NCBI GenBank assembly: GCA_001430745.1
Contig: KQ481950.1
Span: 331,350-364,767, forward strand
DNA length: 33,418 bases
Direction: 5' to 3'
DNA from: Auxenochlorella pyrenoidosa
Lineage: Eukaryota; Chlorophyta; Trebouxiophyceae; Chlorellales; Chlorellaceae
In this document: piece by piece, positions 9,702 to 21,100 of the stretch
Position numbering within the stretch: the stretch's first letter is position 1
Layout: every line of letters begins with the position of its first letter
Notes under the pieces: model-generated
Seen by the model: the letters and a program-made list of their open reading frames with translations, nothing else
Told to the model about the DNA's origin: nothing
Databases searched by the model: none
Made by a program: the position numbers and the translations under genes

Positions 9702-12700
9702 TCAATCCTCACTGAAGATGTCAAGCACGCCACCAAACAAGCCGCCGCCGCCGTCATCGCCATCGTCGCCGCTGCCCCAGCCTTCATCGTCCTGCGGAGC
9801 CCCAGCGGTGGCCGGCAGTGCGGATGCCAGGCTTAACAATGGGGCGGATCACCGCCTTGCATGGCGGGCCAGGCCTGCGTCGTGACCAGCCCAAGAGGCG
9901 CCAGCCAGCAGCGCAACTGCCAGGCGTGCCAGGCGCCATGCTTGCAGGCCCCAGTGCGTGCAGTGCCCATGCACAGGCGCTCGACTGCGTCAGCATCCCC
10001 AGGCATGCAGTCTGCGAGGCGCCCAGCCAGTCGGCCTGCCTCGCCTGGTCATCCTGCCGCCCAGACCGTCCAAACCAGCCGCCGTCCTCGGCCCCGTCCC
10101 CTCCAAGGTCCCGCTCCAAGGGCTCCTCCCCCGCTGCCGCCCCCGAGCCGCCTGCGCCGCCGCCGCCGCCGCCGCTGCCGCCTGCTGGCTCCTCCCCGGT
10201 GCCATAGCCACCCGCTGCTGCTGCGCCCTCGCTGCCTGCTGCTGCGCCCTCGCCGCCCTCTGCTGCACCCTCTGCCGCCTCGCCGGCTGGCACTGCAGGG
10301 AGGTGAGCGTGGCAGAGGGACGCCTCTGCTGGTGCCAGCACACTGCCAGGCCCAGTCAGCCTCCCTGCTACCTGCTTTCGCGCCAACCCCAAGCATGTGT
10401 CAGAACAAAGCTTGTACGGAGAGTTTTCCTGCACAGTGCACGTGCCCAGTTGCACCCCTCACCTGGGTATGGTATGATCGGCACGGGCATGAAGGGGCCG
10501 AGGAAGCCGCCTCCGTACGAGTGCCTCGAGAAGAAGTCTGGAAGCGGGGCAGGGCGGGGCCGGGCAGGGTGGGCAGCGATGGGGCGGGGGCGCAGGCAGC
10601 GTTGGCAAACACGCGCCGAGGCCGAGCGCGGGCGGCAGCAGGGGGCAGAGCGGGCAACTGGTGGGCGCGGCGGTGCTGGACGCGGGGGAGCAATGCCGCC
10701 CTGGCGTGTGAGTACTGACCCCCCCCCACCCCCCACCCCCGCCCACCATAGTCGATGCTGATGGCCGCCGCCAGCGCGACCATGCGTTCGTCCAGCTCCA
10801 GGGGTCGGTGCACCGCCAGCTGGTTGCCTGCCGAGGGGCCAGGCATGAGGGTGCTTTCACCCTCAAGGGATGCCGAAATGGGGTCTGATGCCGGCGGTGG
10901 GGGGGGGGGCAGCTTCGGCTGCCCGCGGCGGCGCAACCACAAAAGGCTGGGGCGCCGCGCCCCCGGGCCCTGGGCTCCGTGCAGACAGGTGGCGCGCCCT
11001 CGTCTTGCTTGCAAAACACACTTCCGCTGTCCTTCCTGGCCCCGGCTTGCCAGTGCTGGTGGGGATGACCGAAATGTCGGTGCGCGCCCGCGCCAGCGCT
11101 GTGACCGGCGGCGGCGGGCGGTTGGGGTGCGCCGCCGCCACCGCGGTGGCCACCTGCTCCGCCGCCTCGCCAGGGCTGCTGCCAAAGTGAATCACATACT
11201 TGCCTGCGCCGCAGGGCCGGGGCTGTGCTGTTGATGGCGTTGCTGGCGCATGCCCGCAGGCATCGCTTCAGGGGTGCCTGCTGACATCCCACAGCGGTTC
11301 CCAGGGCTGCCCTGTTTGAGTGCCCGCCCGCCCGACCACTCCCTCCCGTTGGGCCCTAACATTTGCGCCAGCTGCGCCCCTGGTTGCGAGCCCCCCTTGG
11401 GTGCAGGGCGGAACACACGGGCGGATGCCTATGGGCACGGTCCCCAGAGGGGGACTGGGCCCAGGGCCTGAGGCGCGCTTGCCTGCGTCCGTAAAGATCT
11501 CCTTGCCAAAGCCGGAGAAGTTTCGGTCGATGAGGGCCAGAGTGCCGCCCTGCTCGTCCTTGAGCTCAAAGTCCCTGCGCGAGGCGCACAAGGAAAGAGT
11601 CACACGCAGGGCGGGAGAGGCTCGCAGGACCGGGCAGGGCCAGGCCAGCCGCTGGGCCGGGCAGCATGCAGGGTGGCCGGGCGGCGGGCAGCACGTAATG
11701 CCAGGCGTGGCAAGGCGGGGCGCTGCCCTGCCTGGCCAGCCCCTGCTGGCAAAGGCGAGCTCGAGTGTGCAGCACAGCCGGCACGTGCGCAAGCCGCGCA
11801 GGCTGCGCTGCCTCCAATCCTGCACAGCTTGCACAGCCCCCGAGGCTGCGCCGCCACCCAGCCGCTGCAGCCTCACCAAGCCAGCAGGCCGCCCTGCACC
11901 GCCGCAAACTGCCGCCGGTCTGCAAGTGTGTGACACAAGGCGGCGGCATGCTTGGGGGGCGCCGGTGCCAAAGGAGCGACTTTGAGAGTAGCTGCCTGGC
12001 CATGCTGGCTGCTGCCAAGCTGCCCTGGCACAAAGGTGCTGGCACTGTCTGCAGAGCCTGCCCATCTGTGCCCACGGGACCTGCCACTGAGGGCTGAGCT
12101 CGCCACCATGCGGCGCTCTTTGCGTGCCAGGAATGCTCTGCATGCCTGTCCAGCAGACCCTTCTCGCCACTCACTGATGTACAGGTCGCTGCCACTCACT
12201 GATGCACAAAACCTCGCCACTCACAAAACCTTGCCCCTCACTGATGCACAAAACCTTGCCACTCACTAATGTAGAGGTCGTAGTTTCGCCTCCACAGGTG
12301 CCAGCGCTGGTGCACCTCGCCCACCACGTTGCCGGCGCCGTCCTGCGCAGTTTTCAAAAAACAAAGAGACCACAAGTATACACTAGAGAGTTTCCAAACA
12401 CCTGTGCCGGGGCGGGTGCGAGGAGCCCGCCCAGTGGGCTCACTGAGCCGCGCTGGTCTGTCCAGGAGGGCACGGAGTCAGAGTGGCACGGCGAGGAGGC
12501 AAGGCTGTGCAGATATGCTGCCAGCGGCAGTCCTGCTGCTGGAGAGGGAATGGGTGGCATCCAAAGACGTGGCGAGGAGCGGCTGGCACAGCGTGGTGGC
12601 TGCACCGGCCGCACCTCCACATAGATGCTCGAGTTGATCAGGTACATTGGTCGCCGCATGCGGAAGATGACCTGGCCTGCAGCTTGTTTGTTTGAGTTAA

Positions 12701-14108
12701 AACCAATCAAAAGGCTGTCTAACCGCAACGGAACTTGCGAAACAGACCCACGCAGCACCGCGCAGGCCGGCGCGCTGTGCACGGCGCGCCTGCTGGCTCT
12801 GCCCCTGGCTCACAGGCAAGCTGCGGCCCCCCTGCGAGACAGCACGCTGCAGCTCCGGCTGGCTCCTTCCTCAATTCCTGCAGCCCTGAGGGGCCTCCTT
12901 GAAGCGCCCCTTTTTCTGGCGACAGCCCCGCCCCGTGCCTCACTGGCGACGGCCCCAGGGCACCAGCCCCACCCGTGCCGCACCGTCGGGGCTGAAAACA
13001 GTGGCGGTGAAGTTGCGGCGCGTGCGCAGCAGCTGCCGGCCGATGGCCTTGCCGATGGAGCCCTCGTCTTCTGCCAGCAGCGCCACCAGGTTGCCTGCCA
13101 GGTGCCAAGGAAGCAGGCAGGCGCAGGGAAGGTGGTGCGCAAGGTGCCACAGCAGCAGCACTGGCAGGTCGCCCGCCGGGAGCGAGGCCGGCCTGTGCTG
13201 TGCAGGCCTTTGATGAGCCAGCAGCGGCTTTGCGCTACGAGGCAGCCACCACGTGGGCTTTGCGGCTTCTGGAAAGGTGGTGACAGCCCAGGGGCAGCAG
13301 GCGTGGCCGATACGGCTGGGCGGGCACGGCAGCGCGGCAGCCAGCGGCAGGCGAGCCCACCGTGCTGGTCATAGATTGTGTAGCGGTTGGCCTGCTCGAA
13401 TCCCAGCAGCACGGTGCCCCTGCAAGGAGGAGGCGCAGCCACGGATGCAGAAGTGCTGAAGGCAGCAGTAAACCCTGCTGGCTTGGCGCTGACAGAGGAG
13501 CAGCCGCACCCAGCAGCTGCGGCGCCAGCAGCTGCGGGGTGTGGCCGCATACATTGGTGCGCGCACCACTCGACGGGGCGCGTGACAATCAGCGCCGGGT
13601 GATCCACAACAGAGGACACCTGCACTTCAGAGGCGGGCCCCTCTCGGGGCACCACATCCGTGGCAGGTCCCGCCTCCACATCGCCGCCGCCGGCCGCCAC
13701 ACGGGCGGCCGCCACCTCGCGGCTTGCCCGGCTGCCAGCAGAGGCACGGGCCCCGGCGCGGCGCAAGCGGCGCAGCGCCGTCGTGCGGCCACTGCCGGCT
13801 GCAAAGCTGCGATGGTGGAGCAGCTGGCTGGGCGAGGCCGCCGCTTCTAGTGCTGCCGCCGCTGCCGCTCCAGCCGCCGGCTGTCTGCCAGCAGCTGCAA
13901 CGGCCCAATGCGACCCCAAACTACTTGATCGAATGTCTGCTGCCATTGCAGGCCCCGCAAGCGCGCAGAGGCCGCGGGAGCCTCCAGAAACAGTTCGGCT
14001 GCCGCCAAGGGCAGCAAGCCAGGCAGGTTGTCCTAGCGTTTCATGCAGCAGTGCTGTTGATTCACCGATACGGCCCAGCAGAGCCGCGCTCCGCCTAAGG
14101 ACCGCCAT
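9702..14108 (-). CDS. Mitochondrial-type phospholipid scramblase (AIM25/plant scramblase-like), 543 aa, 12 exons
   Basis: Exons, 5' to 3' on the minus strand: 14108-13567, 13419-13361, 13094-12984, 12676-12615, 12342-12267, 11919-11877, 11574-11483, 11203-11051, 10827-10747, 10537-10463, 10292-10045, 9791-9702 (1632 nt). Every junction is phase-consistent. The N-terminal ~160 residues are Arg/Ala-rich, starting MAVLRRSAALLGRIG, consistent with a mitochondrial presequence. The scramblase barrel spans about residues 165-415: PALIVTRPVEWGTVLLGFEQ, NRYTIYDQHG, FRMRRPMYLINSSIYVEV, RWHLWRRNYDLYI, FELKDEQGGTLALIDRNF, GFGKEIFTDAGKYVIHFG, LDERMVALAAAISIDYD. The tail (432-543) is Gly/Ala/Glu-rich and ends GGVLDIFSED. 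The family moves phospholipids between bilayer leaflets; the yeast member is mitochondrial. Introns 7, 8 and 11 begin with GC. The exon 11 end is the least certain boundary. The gene shares a spacer with divergent ADHE. Confidence 0.9.
10043..10044 (-). other. GC splice donor, scramblase intron 11
   Basis: Exon 11 is inferred to end at 10045 as CAG|GCGAGG, phase 0, joining the last exon at 9791. No GT donor in the correct phase was found in the tail exon. This is the weakest of the six GC donors. Confidence 0.5.
10115..10290 (-). repeat. Low-complexity Gly/Ala/Glu coding repeat in scramblase tail
   Basis: Imperfect units encoding EGAAEGG, EGAAAGS and EGAAAAGG are followed by a run of glycines. 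On the plus strand this appears as GCTGCTGCGCCCTC repeats. Probably slippage-prone and structurally disordered. Confidence 0.6.
11049..11050 (-). other. GC splice donor, scramblase intron 8
   Basis: Exon 8 ends ACT G|GCAAGC (phase 1) and joins exon 9 at 10827 to restore the frame into NQLAVHRPLELDERM. No GT donor in the right phase with a reasonable consensus is nearby. Confidence 0.75.
11481..11482 (-). other. GC splice donor, scramblase intron 7
   Basis: Exon 7 ends GCA G|GCAAGC and exon 8 resumes GC AAG TAT, giving the family-conserved FTDAGKYVI. The conservation fixes the junction, so the donor must be GC. Confidence 0.85.
12164..12284 (-). repeat. ~25-bp minisatellite made of splice-donor copies (scramblase exon 5/intron 5)
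   Basis: About five imperfect units with ~18-25 bp spacing (plus-strand ACTCACT or its variants at 12169, 12194, 12219, 12237, 12261). On the minus strand each unit carries GTGAGTGG or a close variant. The rightmost copy holds the real exon 5 donor (GT at 12266-12265). The leftmost copy also repeats the exon end, reading GACCTGTACATCAGTGAG. Confidence 0.8.
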
Positions 14109-15137
14109 CCTGCCAGGCCGTCCTGCCAAACCCAAACCCTTCAAGAGGTTGCGGTCGGTGTCGCGCAACGATTTTGCATTACGGATCTATGAGATGAGCG
14201 AGGAGGGCAACAGGCAGCCGCAGCATGGCATAGCAGGAAGGCAATGACGGTTACGAAGCCACCGGCAGCGGCGCTTGAGCGCTCTAGCAGGACAATGACA
14301 GTGAACAACCGCATGCTGTTAGAGTCAAATGGATTCTCTAGCTGGATGCCTACACAGATGCGCACCTTAGCAAGTGTCAGCCAGCAAGCCCACACGCAGG
14401 TTGACCTCGTCACACGCCAAATGTCCGGTCGGGCTTGCTGGCGTACAATCAATGCACCCTGATTAGGCATGTCCTCATGGTGGGAAGACTTGAAGTTTTC
14501 TCTCCGACCTTGTGCACTTCCCCATCTGGTGCAGCAGCGGACACCTCTACAGTTAACATGTGGGCAGAACATTTCGTGCAAGGGTTGGCCGAGCTGCTGC
14601 TGCTGGGCTCCACGTCAGATGTCCTGACATCAGCATGTGCTGAAGCCTGATTATTCTGCGTGCGGATGCGGCGGCTACATAAACCGACAGTCACAATGAG
14701 ATTCTGAACCTCCTCCAGACCTGGCGGGAGCCAGCAGTCCTGCCAGCATGCATGTTCCAAGGGGGGGCTCCTGTTCCCGCCAAACATTTGCGGCAAACTG
14801 GTGCTTGCAGGTGCCTGCTTCAAAAAGGAAGGCCTCGCAGTGTACGTGGCGTGATGAATGTAGAGAAATTCTCCTGGCCTTCGGCCAAGAGTGGGATGTG
14901 AACCTGCGAGGCGCATGCGATCGGCGGAATCGGGCGCGCTGGCGCACGTTGCCTACCTGGCGGGGGGTGCATGCATGTCAGAATCTTCGCTCGAAACAGC
15001 TGTTTGTTACCCACATTCGATACATCGTCTACAACAGCCGAAAATCCCCTGATCAGCAGCAGATCACTCGCCTTCACCACTTCTGGCGCTACCAAGCCCC
15101 TCCAGCCTCGGCCCTGAGTTCGATCACAAGCTCTAGG
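14109..15137. promoter_or_regulatory. Divergent (shared) promoter spacer, scramblase / ADHE
   Basis: About 1 kb between the two ATGs, which point away from each other. It should hold both 5' UTRs and both promoters. GC is lower than in the exons. There is no clear TATA box; ACATAAA near 14678 is only TATA-like. Open frames here lack codon bias and are taken as chance. Confidence 0.6.
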
Positions 15138-18100
15138 ATGCAGGTGGCTCTGGGTTCCGCGCGGGGGCTGCGTGGCAGTGGGCGGCCACTTCCAACTTAC
15201 GGTATGCGGCGCCTCAGCGGGCGGCGCTCTGCCCTGCCTGTGTGCTTCCAACCTAACGCCGAGGAGCCCAAGGTGAGGGATGCGGAGCGCGGGCGGAGGT
15301 GGCCCTTCAGCTGCGCGTCGCAGCCGCCTGCCCTACCGGCTGCCCCCGCCCTCGCCTGGAGCGGTTACGAACGAGGGATTACCCAATGCTCGGCACTCGT
15401 TGCAGGAGGCCTCCAAGGCCACCAAGGTGCCTCTGGCCGTGGTCACCCTCGCCAATGGTGCTGGCAAGGGCGCAGCGCCGCCTGCGCAGCCCGCCGCCAC
15501 GGCACCCGCTGCCGCCGCCCCTGCCGCCGACGGCGCCGCCAAGGGTGGCAAAGATGAGATGGAGCAGCTGAAGGCGCTGCTGGCGGCCGCCAAGGAGGCG
15601 CAGCAGCAGTACAGCACCTTCACTCAGGAGCAGGTGGGTGCTGTTATTGTTGTTTGGTTTACACTTATCGGGGCCGCAAGGACTTGGGAGCAGGTGGGTG
15701 CTGCGGCGGGGGCGCGTGCCGCCCCACTCTGGCGGCCTCACGCTGCCTTGCACACACTGCTGCTGCAGGGGGGACGACCTGTCGCCTGGCACCCTGCTCT
15801 TGGGCTCTTACGTCCTGCGTTGTCCTTCACTCGCATTTTACAATTGCCTCCGCTCCTGCGCCTGTGTGAGCGCCACCGTTGCCGCCCCTGCGCACACACC
15901 CCACCCTGCCTGCCTCCCTCCAACCCCCCCCCCCCCTTCCGGTGCAGGTGGACAAGATCTTCAAGGCGGCTGCCCTGGCTGCCAACTCGGCCCGCATCCC
16001 TCTGGCGAAGATGGCAGTGGAGGAGACTCGCATGGTGAGCTGGCCCTGCACCCTGCCGCTGTTTCCGGGGCGTCTGCACATGCCAGCCTCGCCGCTGATG
16101 CACAGCTGCTCGGTCTGTTCAGCCTGCCTGCGCCTGCGCGCTGCCTGGCTGTTCCTCTTGAGCCGCACTCCCAGCAGCAAAGTGTGCAGCCGGAAGGCAG
16201 CGCAGCGTGCTGCACCCTAATGCTGGCCTCCCTCTGCTGTGCTGCAGGGCGTGGTAGAGGACAAGGTCACCAAGGTGGGTGCTGCCCCTCGCTGCCTGCG
16301 CTCATGTGGCAGAGCGGTGTGAAACAAACCCATGGGGCCACGGAAGCGGACAGGCCATGCAATGAAGCCAGCCAGAAGGGCACCAGTGCGTCCGCAGCCG
16401 CAGCCGCAGCCAGGATGCCCAGCCCTGCGTGCCAGCCCGCTCCTCACGGCTCCTGATGGTGCCGCCGAGCTACCGGCGCTCGTCCGCTGTTGGCACCTAC
16501 GCTTGAACTCCCCCGCCTGTCTCACTGCCTGCCTGTGCAGAACCACTTTGCCTCCGAGTTCGTCTATAACAAGTGAGTGTGGGGTTGGGGTTAGGAAAAG
16601 GTGCAGGGAGAGGGGCTAGTAGTGGGTCAGTTTGGAAGGAAGAAAGTTGTCATTCCGGGCGGGGGCAGGCCAGGGCAGAGGGAGGCGGGCAGCTGAGGTA
16701 ACTACCGCTCGAGCTAGGCTGGCCCTGCAACCCCCCACACTTGCACATCGCCGTCCCCACAAATACACACCCACGCCCAACCCGACGCCTTACCCTTCCA
16801 CAGGTACAAGCACACCAAGACCTGCGGGGTGGTGGAGAAGGATGAGGCGGGCGGCATCACCAAGATTGCAGAGCCCATCGGCGTGGTGGCCGGCATCGGT
16901 GAGCGGCCCCGCCCACCCGCCCTGTTGCAGCACCGCCTGCCTGCTGGCTGTGCCTGCTTTGCGGCCGCCGCTTGTTGCAATGCGGAGAGGGGTTGACGCA
17001 GGCGACTGCTGCTGACTGCGCTGCCCCTCACCACCCTCTGCACGTCGCCCGGCTGTCCCGCAGTGCCCACCACCAACCCCACCTCCAGTGAGTCGCCTGC
17101 AGCTCCAGCATGCCACCTGGTGCAGCCTGCCTGCGGGGTGCACCAGCAGCGCGGCAGCCACCCGGCTGCCCGCGGAGGCTCCCATGCGGGGTTTTGCCAC
17201 GCAACGTGCGCCCCGGCGCAAACCCCTCGCACCCAGCATTCCCAGCCCTCTGTTGCTGACCTCCTCTCTCCCCCTGCCCGCCCACAACCGCTCCTCCCCC
17301 CCGCCCCCGCTCGCCCCTCCGCCCTCCAGCCGCCATCTTCAAGTGCCTCCTCACCCTGAAGACCCGCAACGCCATCATCCTCTGCCCCCACCCCCGTGCC
17401 ACCAAGTGCACCGTGGAGGCGGCCCGCATTGTGCGCGACGCCGCCGTTGCGGCGGGCGCCCCCGCGGGCGTGGTCCAGTGGATCGACTCGCCCTCCCTGC
17501 CCGTCACCCAGGTGCCGCCTCTTGTTTGAGCCTCTGGATTTTCCTTCCTTTCTATTGGATGATTCTGGCACAAGCAGGCGGCTGGGCAACTCCCCTTGCC
17601 CTGCACCCCAGCTCCCGCCCGGGTTTGCTGCCTACCGTAATGCTTACCCTAATGCCAGCCATCGGCAGCGGCCCCCTCCCCCCGGTGCCGCGCCTCATCC
17701 CCATTCCCCCGCTCGCCCCTGCTGCTCCCCGGCAGGCGGTGATGTCCGCCCCAGAGGTGTCCCTGGTGCTCGCCACCGGCGGCCCCTCCATGGTGCGTGC
17801 TGCATACTCTTCGGGGCACCCCGCCCTGGGCGTGGGCGCCGGCAACACCCCCGCCGTCATCGACGAGACCGCGGACGTGCAGCAGGCGGTGTCCTCCATC
17901 CTGCTGTCCAAGGCAAGCACGCCTGGGCTGGGGCTGTTCCGACGGCTGGCATGCGCAGTGGGGGAGCTGCAGCTGGCGCAGCTGCCGACCTGCTCTCCGC
18001 GGCGGCGCGCAGCCCACTGCAGGGTTTGGTTTAGAGGGGCTGGACTGCGCCACAGCGCTCTAGGCAGGATGCAATGTGGGCAGCAGCGCCTGCTGTCCCG

Positions 18101-21100
18101 GCTCAGCCACTGCTTGTGGCCTCTTGGCAGCCTGCCTTCCCTCACAGCATCCCCCTCTGGCGCGCTCCATGCTGCCCCGCCCCGCAGACGTTTGACAACG
18201 GCGTGATCTGCGCCTCTGAGCAGTCGGTGGTGGTGGTGAGTGGAACGCGCACGCCAGCTCTCTTGCATGGACCTGGGCGCGCCCGCCGGGGTGGCTTGAC
18301 ACCGGGCTGCTCTGCGCGGTCTGCTGCAGGGGGGCGCAGGAGTGTATGCTGCACGCCGCCTGCCTGCGCGCCTGTTTGGCACCCGCTGGCTCGCACCCTG
18401 CGCTGCATGCGTGCGCACCTCTGTCAAACCCTCGCCTCTGCCTGGCGGGGCCCCCTTCCCGCCGCAGCCTCTGCTTATTGTGGACCCTTCCTGCTCCCAC
18501 CCAGCCTGTAACACCCCCCCCCCCCCCCCCCCTCCCCTGCCCCCTACCCAGGTGGACAGCCAGTACGATGCAGTCAAGTATGAGCTCACCCGGCGCGGCG
18601 CCTACATCCTCACGCCCGACCAGCTGGACAAGGTGAGAGGGTGTGCCCTCATGACGCTCGCCGCTTGTTGGCCGGGGTTGATCCGAGTTGCGTTCGCCGC
18701 TCTCCACATTCTGGCCACCGCCCCTGCCTGCCCTGTTAGCCTGCCCTGTGAAGACCCCCCAACCCCAACCCACCCACCCACCTCCCCCCCTGGCCTCCTG
18801 CCCACCCACCCCTGCCCGCAGGTGCGCTCCAAGATCTTTGTCAACGGCCGGCTGAACGCCGACATCGTGGGCCAGTCGGCACAGCGCCTGGCCCAGCTCT
18901 TCGGCATCGAGGTGGGCGTTTGAGGGGCTGAGGGGTGGGGGTGGTGTGTGTGGTGAGTGTGTGTGGTGGTGGTGGTGGGGGGGGGGGGGCGCCCTGGACG
19001 TGTGAGTTACAAGTTTGCTCGCTGCGCGGCGTCACCCTGGGACGCCAGCTGTGGTGCAAGCACCATGCCACATCGCCCTGTGCGCTTCGCCCGCCTTGGC
19101 AGGTGCCCTTCTGGGCCAAGGCGCTGGTGGGCGAGGTGGAGGTGATTGGAAAGGAGGAGCCGATGTCGGAGGAGAAGCTCTGCCCCGTGCTGGCCATGTG
19201 AGGGGGGCACGGCACCGGCAGGCAGCGGCTGAGCCGAGCCGACGACCCTGCCCGGCTGGCTGTGCGCGCGCTCTGCCCTTACGCCTGCAAGCGATTGCCC
19301 AGCTGTTCCCAGCACATCTGGCAGGCACGCCTTGCGTGCGGCCGCAAGGGTTCTGACTTGTCTGTTCTTTAAGCTGTGATCACCGGCCCACCCTCCTGCC
19401 CCTGCCTGCCACCCTGTGATGCCCGCAGGTACCGCGCCCCCGACTTCAATGCAGCTGTGGACATGGCAGACCGGCTGGTGAACCTGTTTGGTCCCGGCCA
19501 CACCAGGTATTCGCTGGGGGGCATGCCTGCAACCAGAGGCACCGGCCTGGCGGTACGCCTGGCCACGTGCCCATGCCATTCGCGCCAGGGCGCACTCGAC
19601 AGGGTTCACCGAAGCCCGCCCATCCCCAACCTCACCGCTCCTTTCTCGCACACCCCCGCCGCACTGCAGCGTGCTGCACACCAACCCGCGCAACCGTGAG
19701 CACATCGACTACTTCAATGCCACCATCAAGACTGTGCGCGTGCTGGTGAGACCCCCCAGGCCTGCCCCACGCGCGCACGCGTCTTGGGTGCAACCCATGC
19801 AGCTGGCTGCTGGGCAGGCCCTCTGTTACTTAGGGCCTGACTTTTGGGTAGCTGGCAGCACCTGTGCCCACGCCGGTTGCAGCCTGTGGTGCTCTTTAGA
19901 CGAGGACTGCAGTGCAGACCGGTGTGGCTGCCGCACACCATCTGCCCTGCAGGTCAACACCCCCGCCTCCCATGGCGCCATCGGCGACCTGTACAAGTGA
20001 GCCTGGTGGTGCAGCCTTTGCGGCTGCGTGGGTGCGTGTGTGCGCGCGCGTTCACGTGTGCACGCGCAATTCTTGGCATTGGCGCAGCAGGCGCAGGCCA
20101 AGGCAGCACATGCCGACGGTGGCAAGGGCCTGTGCCACAGAAGCCCCGCACTCCTCAACCCCCACCCCTCGCTCCCACCCCACCCCCCCGCAGCTTCCAC
20201 CTCAACCCCTCCCTCACTCTGGGCTGCGGCTCCTGGGGCTCCACCTCTGTGTCCACCAGTGAGGGCTGCCTGGCAGGGCTGCGGTGTGGGTTGGCGGCAG
20301 GTTGCATCGTTCTTTGTCAGAAATAATAGTGTTGCTCGAAGTCCACGGTTCTGCATGCGTCTGCCAGCTCAGATGGAGGAAGAGGGGGGACCCAATATGC
20401 AGTGTGCGTGGGGGGAAGTGTACGGGGGCGCCCAGGGGAGGCCAAGGGGCAGCCAGGAGGGCGCAACCTGGGGGTGTCTGCCTGTGAGGGCGGTCGCCAA
20501 CAGATGGTTGCGCTGCCGGCCCGCCCTGTGCAGATGTGGGCCCGGAGCACCTGCTGAACATCAAGAGCGGCATTGAGCGGCGGGAGAACATGTGAGCGCA
20601 GGGGAGTGCATGGGGGCCAGGCTGCAGCCTGCCTGTCTGCCAGCTCCGGGCACAGGCAGAGCTCTAGGTCACGCCGGCCAGCAGCCGGCCTGCATGCGCT
20701 GCCGCCGTGCGGCGCTATGCATGGCGCCACGGCGGCGCCTGCGCAGCGCTGCGCCCGCAAGCTACAGCAGGTCCTGCTCTGCTGCCCGCCCGGCTCCTTG
20801 TGCCTTTCGCCACCTCCTCGCACCCACACGTGCACCCTGTGCCACTCTGCTCCGTCACCGTGCCCCCCGCCCATCCCCGCCCCCTTTGCCCCACCTGCAG
20901 GCTTTGGTTCCGGGTGCCGCCGAAGGTGTACTTCAAGGGCGGCTCGCTGGAGACCGGCCTGGGTGACCTCAAGGGCCGGCAGCGCGCCTTCATCGTCACC
21001 GGTGCGTGCGCCTGCTGGGGCGCTGTGGCGCCCGCCCGCAGGGCGCGGGCCTGCTGTGTCGACGGCGTACCGCACTGCTGAGCGATCGACGGTCTGGCGG

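Larger units (their letters stand above)
15138..21001 (+). other. ADHE: ADHE exons 1-19: transit peptide, ALDH half and interdomain linker
   Basis: Exons: 15138-15272, 15406-15633, 15948-16034, 16248-16274, 16541-16572, 16804-16898, 17064-17087, 17330-17511, 17736-17912, 18188-18235, 18552-18632, 18822-18911, 19103-19197, 19429-19506, 19670-19745, 19953-19996, 20194-20258, 20534-20591, 20901-21001. Two are micro-exons: exon 4 (27 nt, GVVEDKVTK) and exon 7 (24 nt, within VPTTNPTST). Motifs in order: [103 protein letters not shown], then [14 protein letters not shown], which leads into the ADH half. Exon phases all agree. Confidence 0.93.

Noticed and set aside
9958..10761. Plus-strand Cys/Pro-rich ORFs opposite the scramblase tail
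   Set aside because: These are the complement of the GC-rich scramblase exons 9-11 and their introns. The minus frame gives conserved motifs; the plus frame does not.
12810..14168. 452-codon open frame on the minus strand
   Set aside because: It begins at a TTG and runs through two introns. Only the parts at 14108-13567, 13419-13361 and 13094-12984 match scramblase exons; the rest is intron read-through.
14141..14581. Minus-strand ORF with hydrophobic stretches upstream of the scramblase
   Set aside because: It sits in the lower-GC divergent spacer, lacks third-position G/C bias and matches no family I know.
14860..14960. tRNA T-arm-like sequence on the minus strand (GCAGGTTCACATCCCAC)
   Set aside because: The T-stem does not pair and no cloverleaf can be drawn around it.
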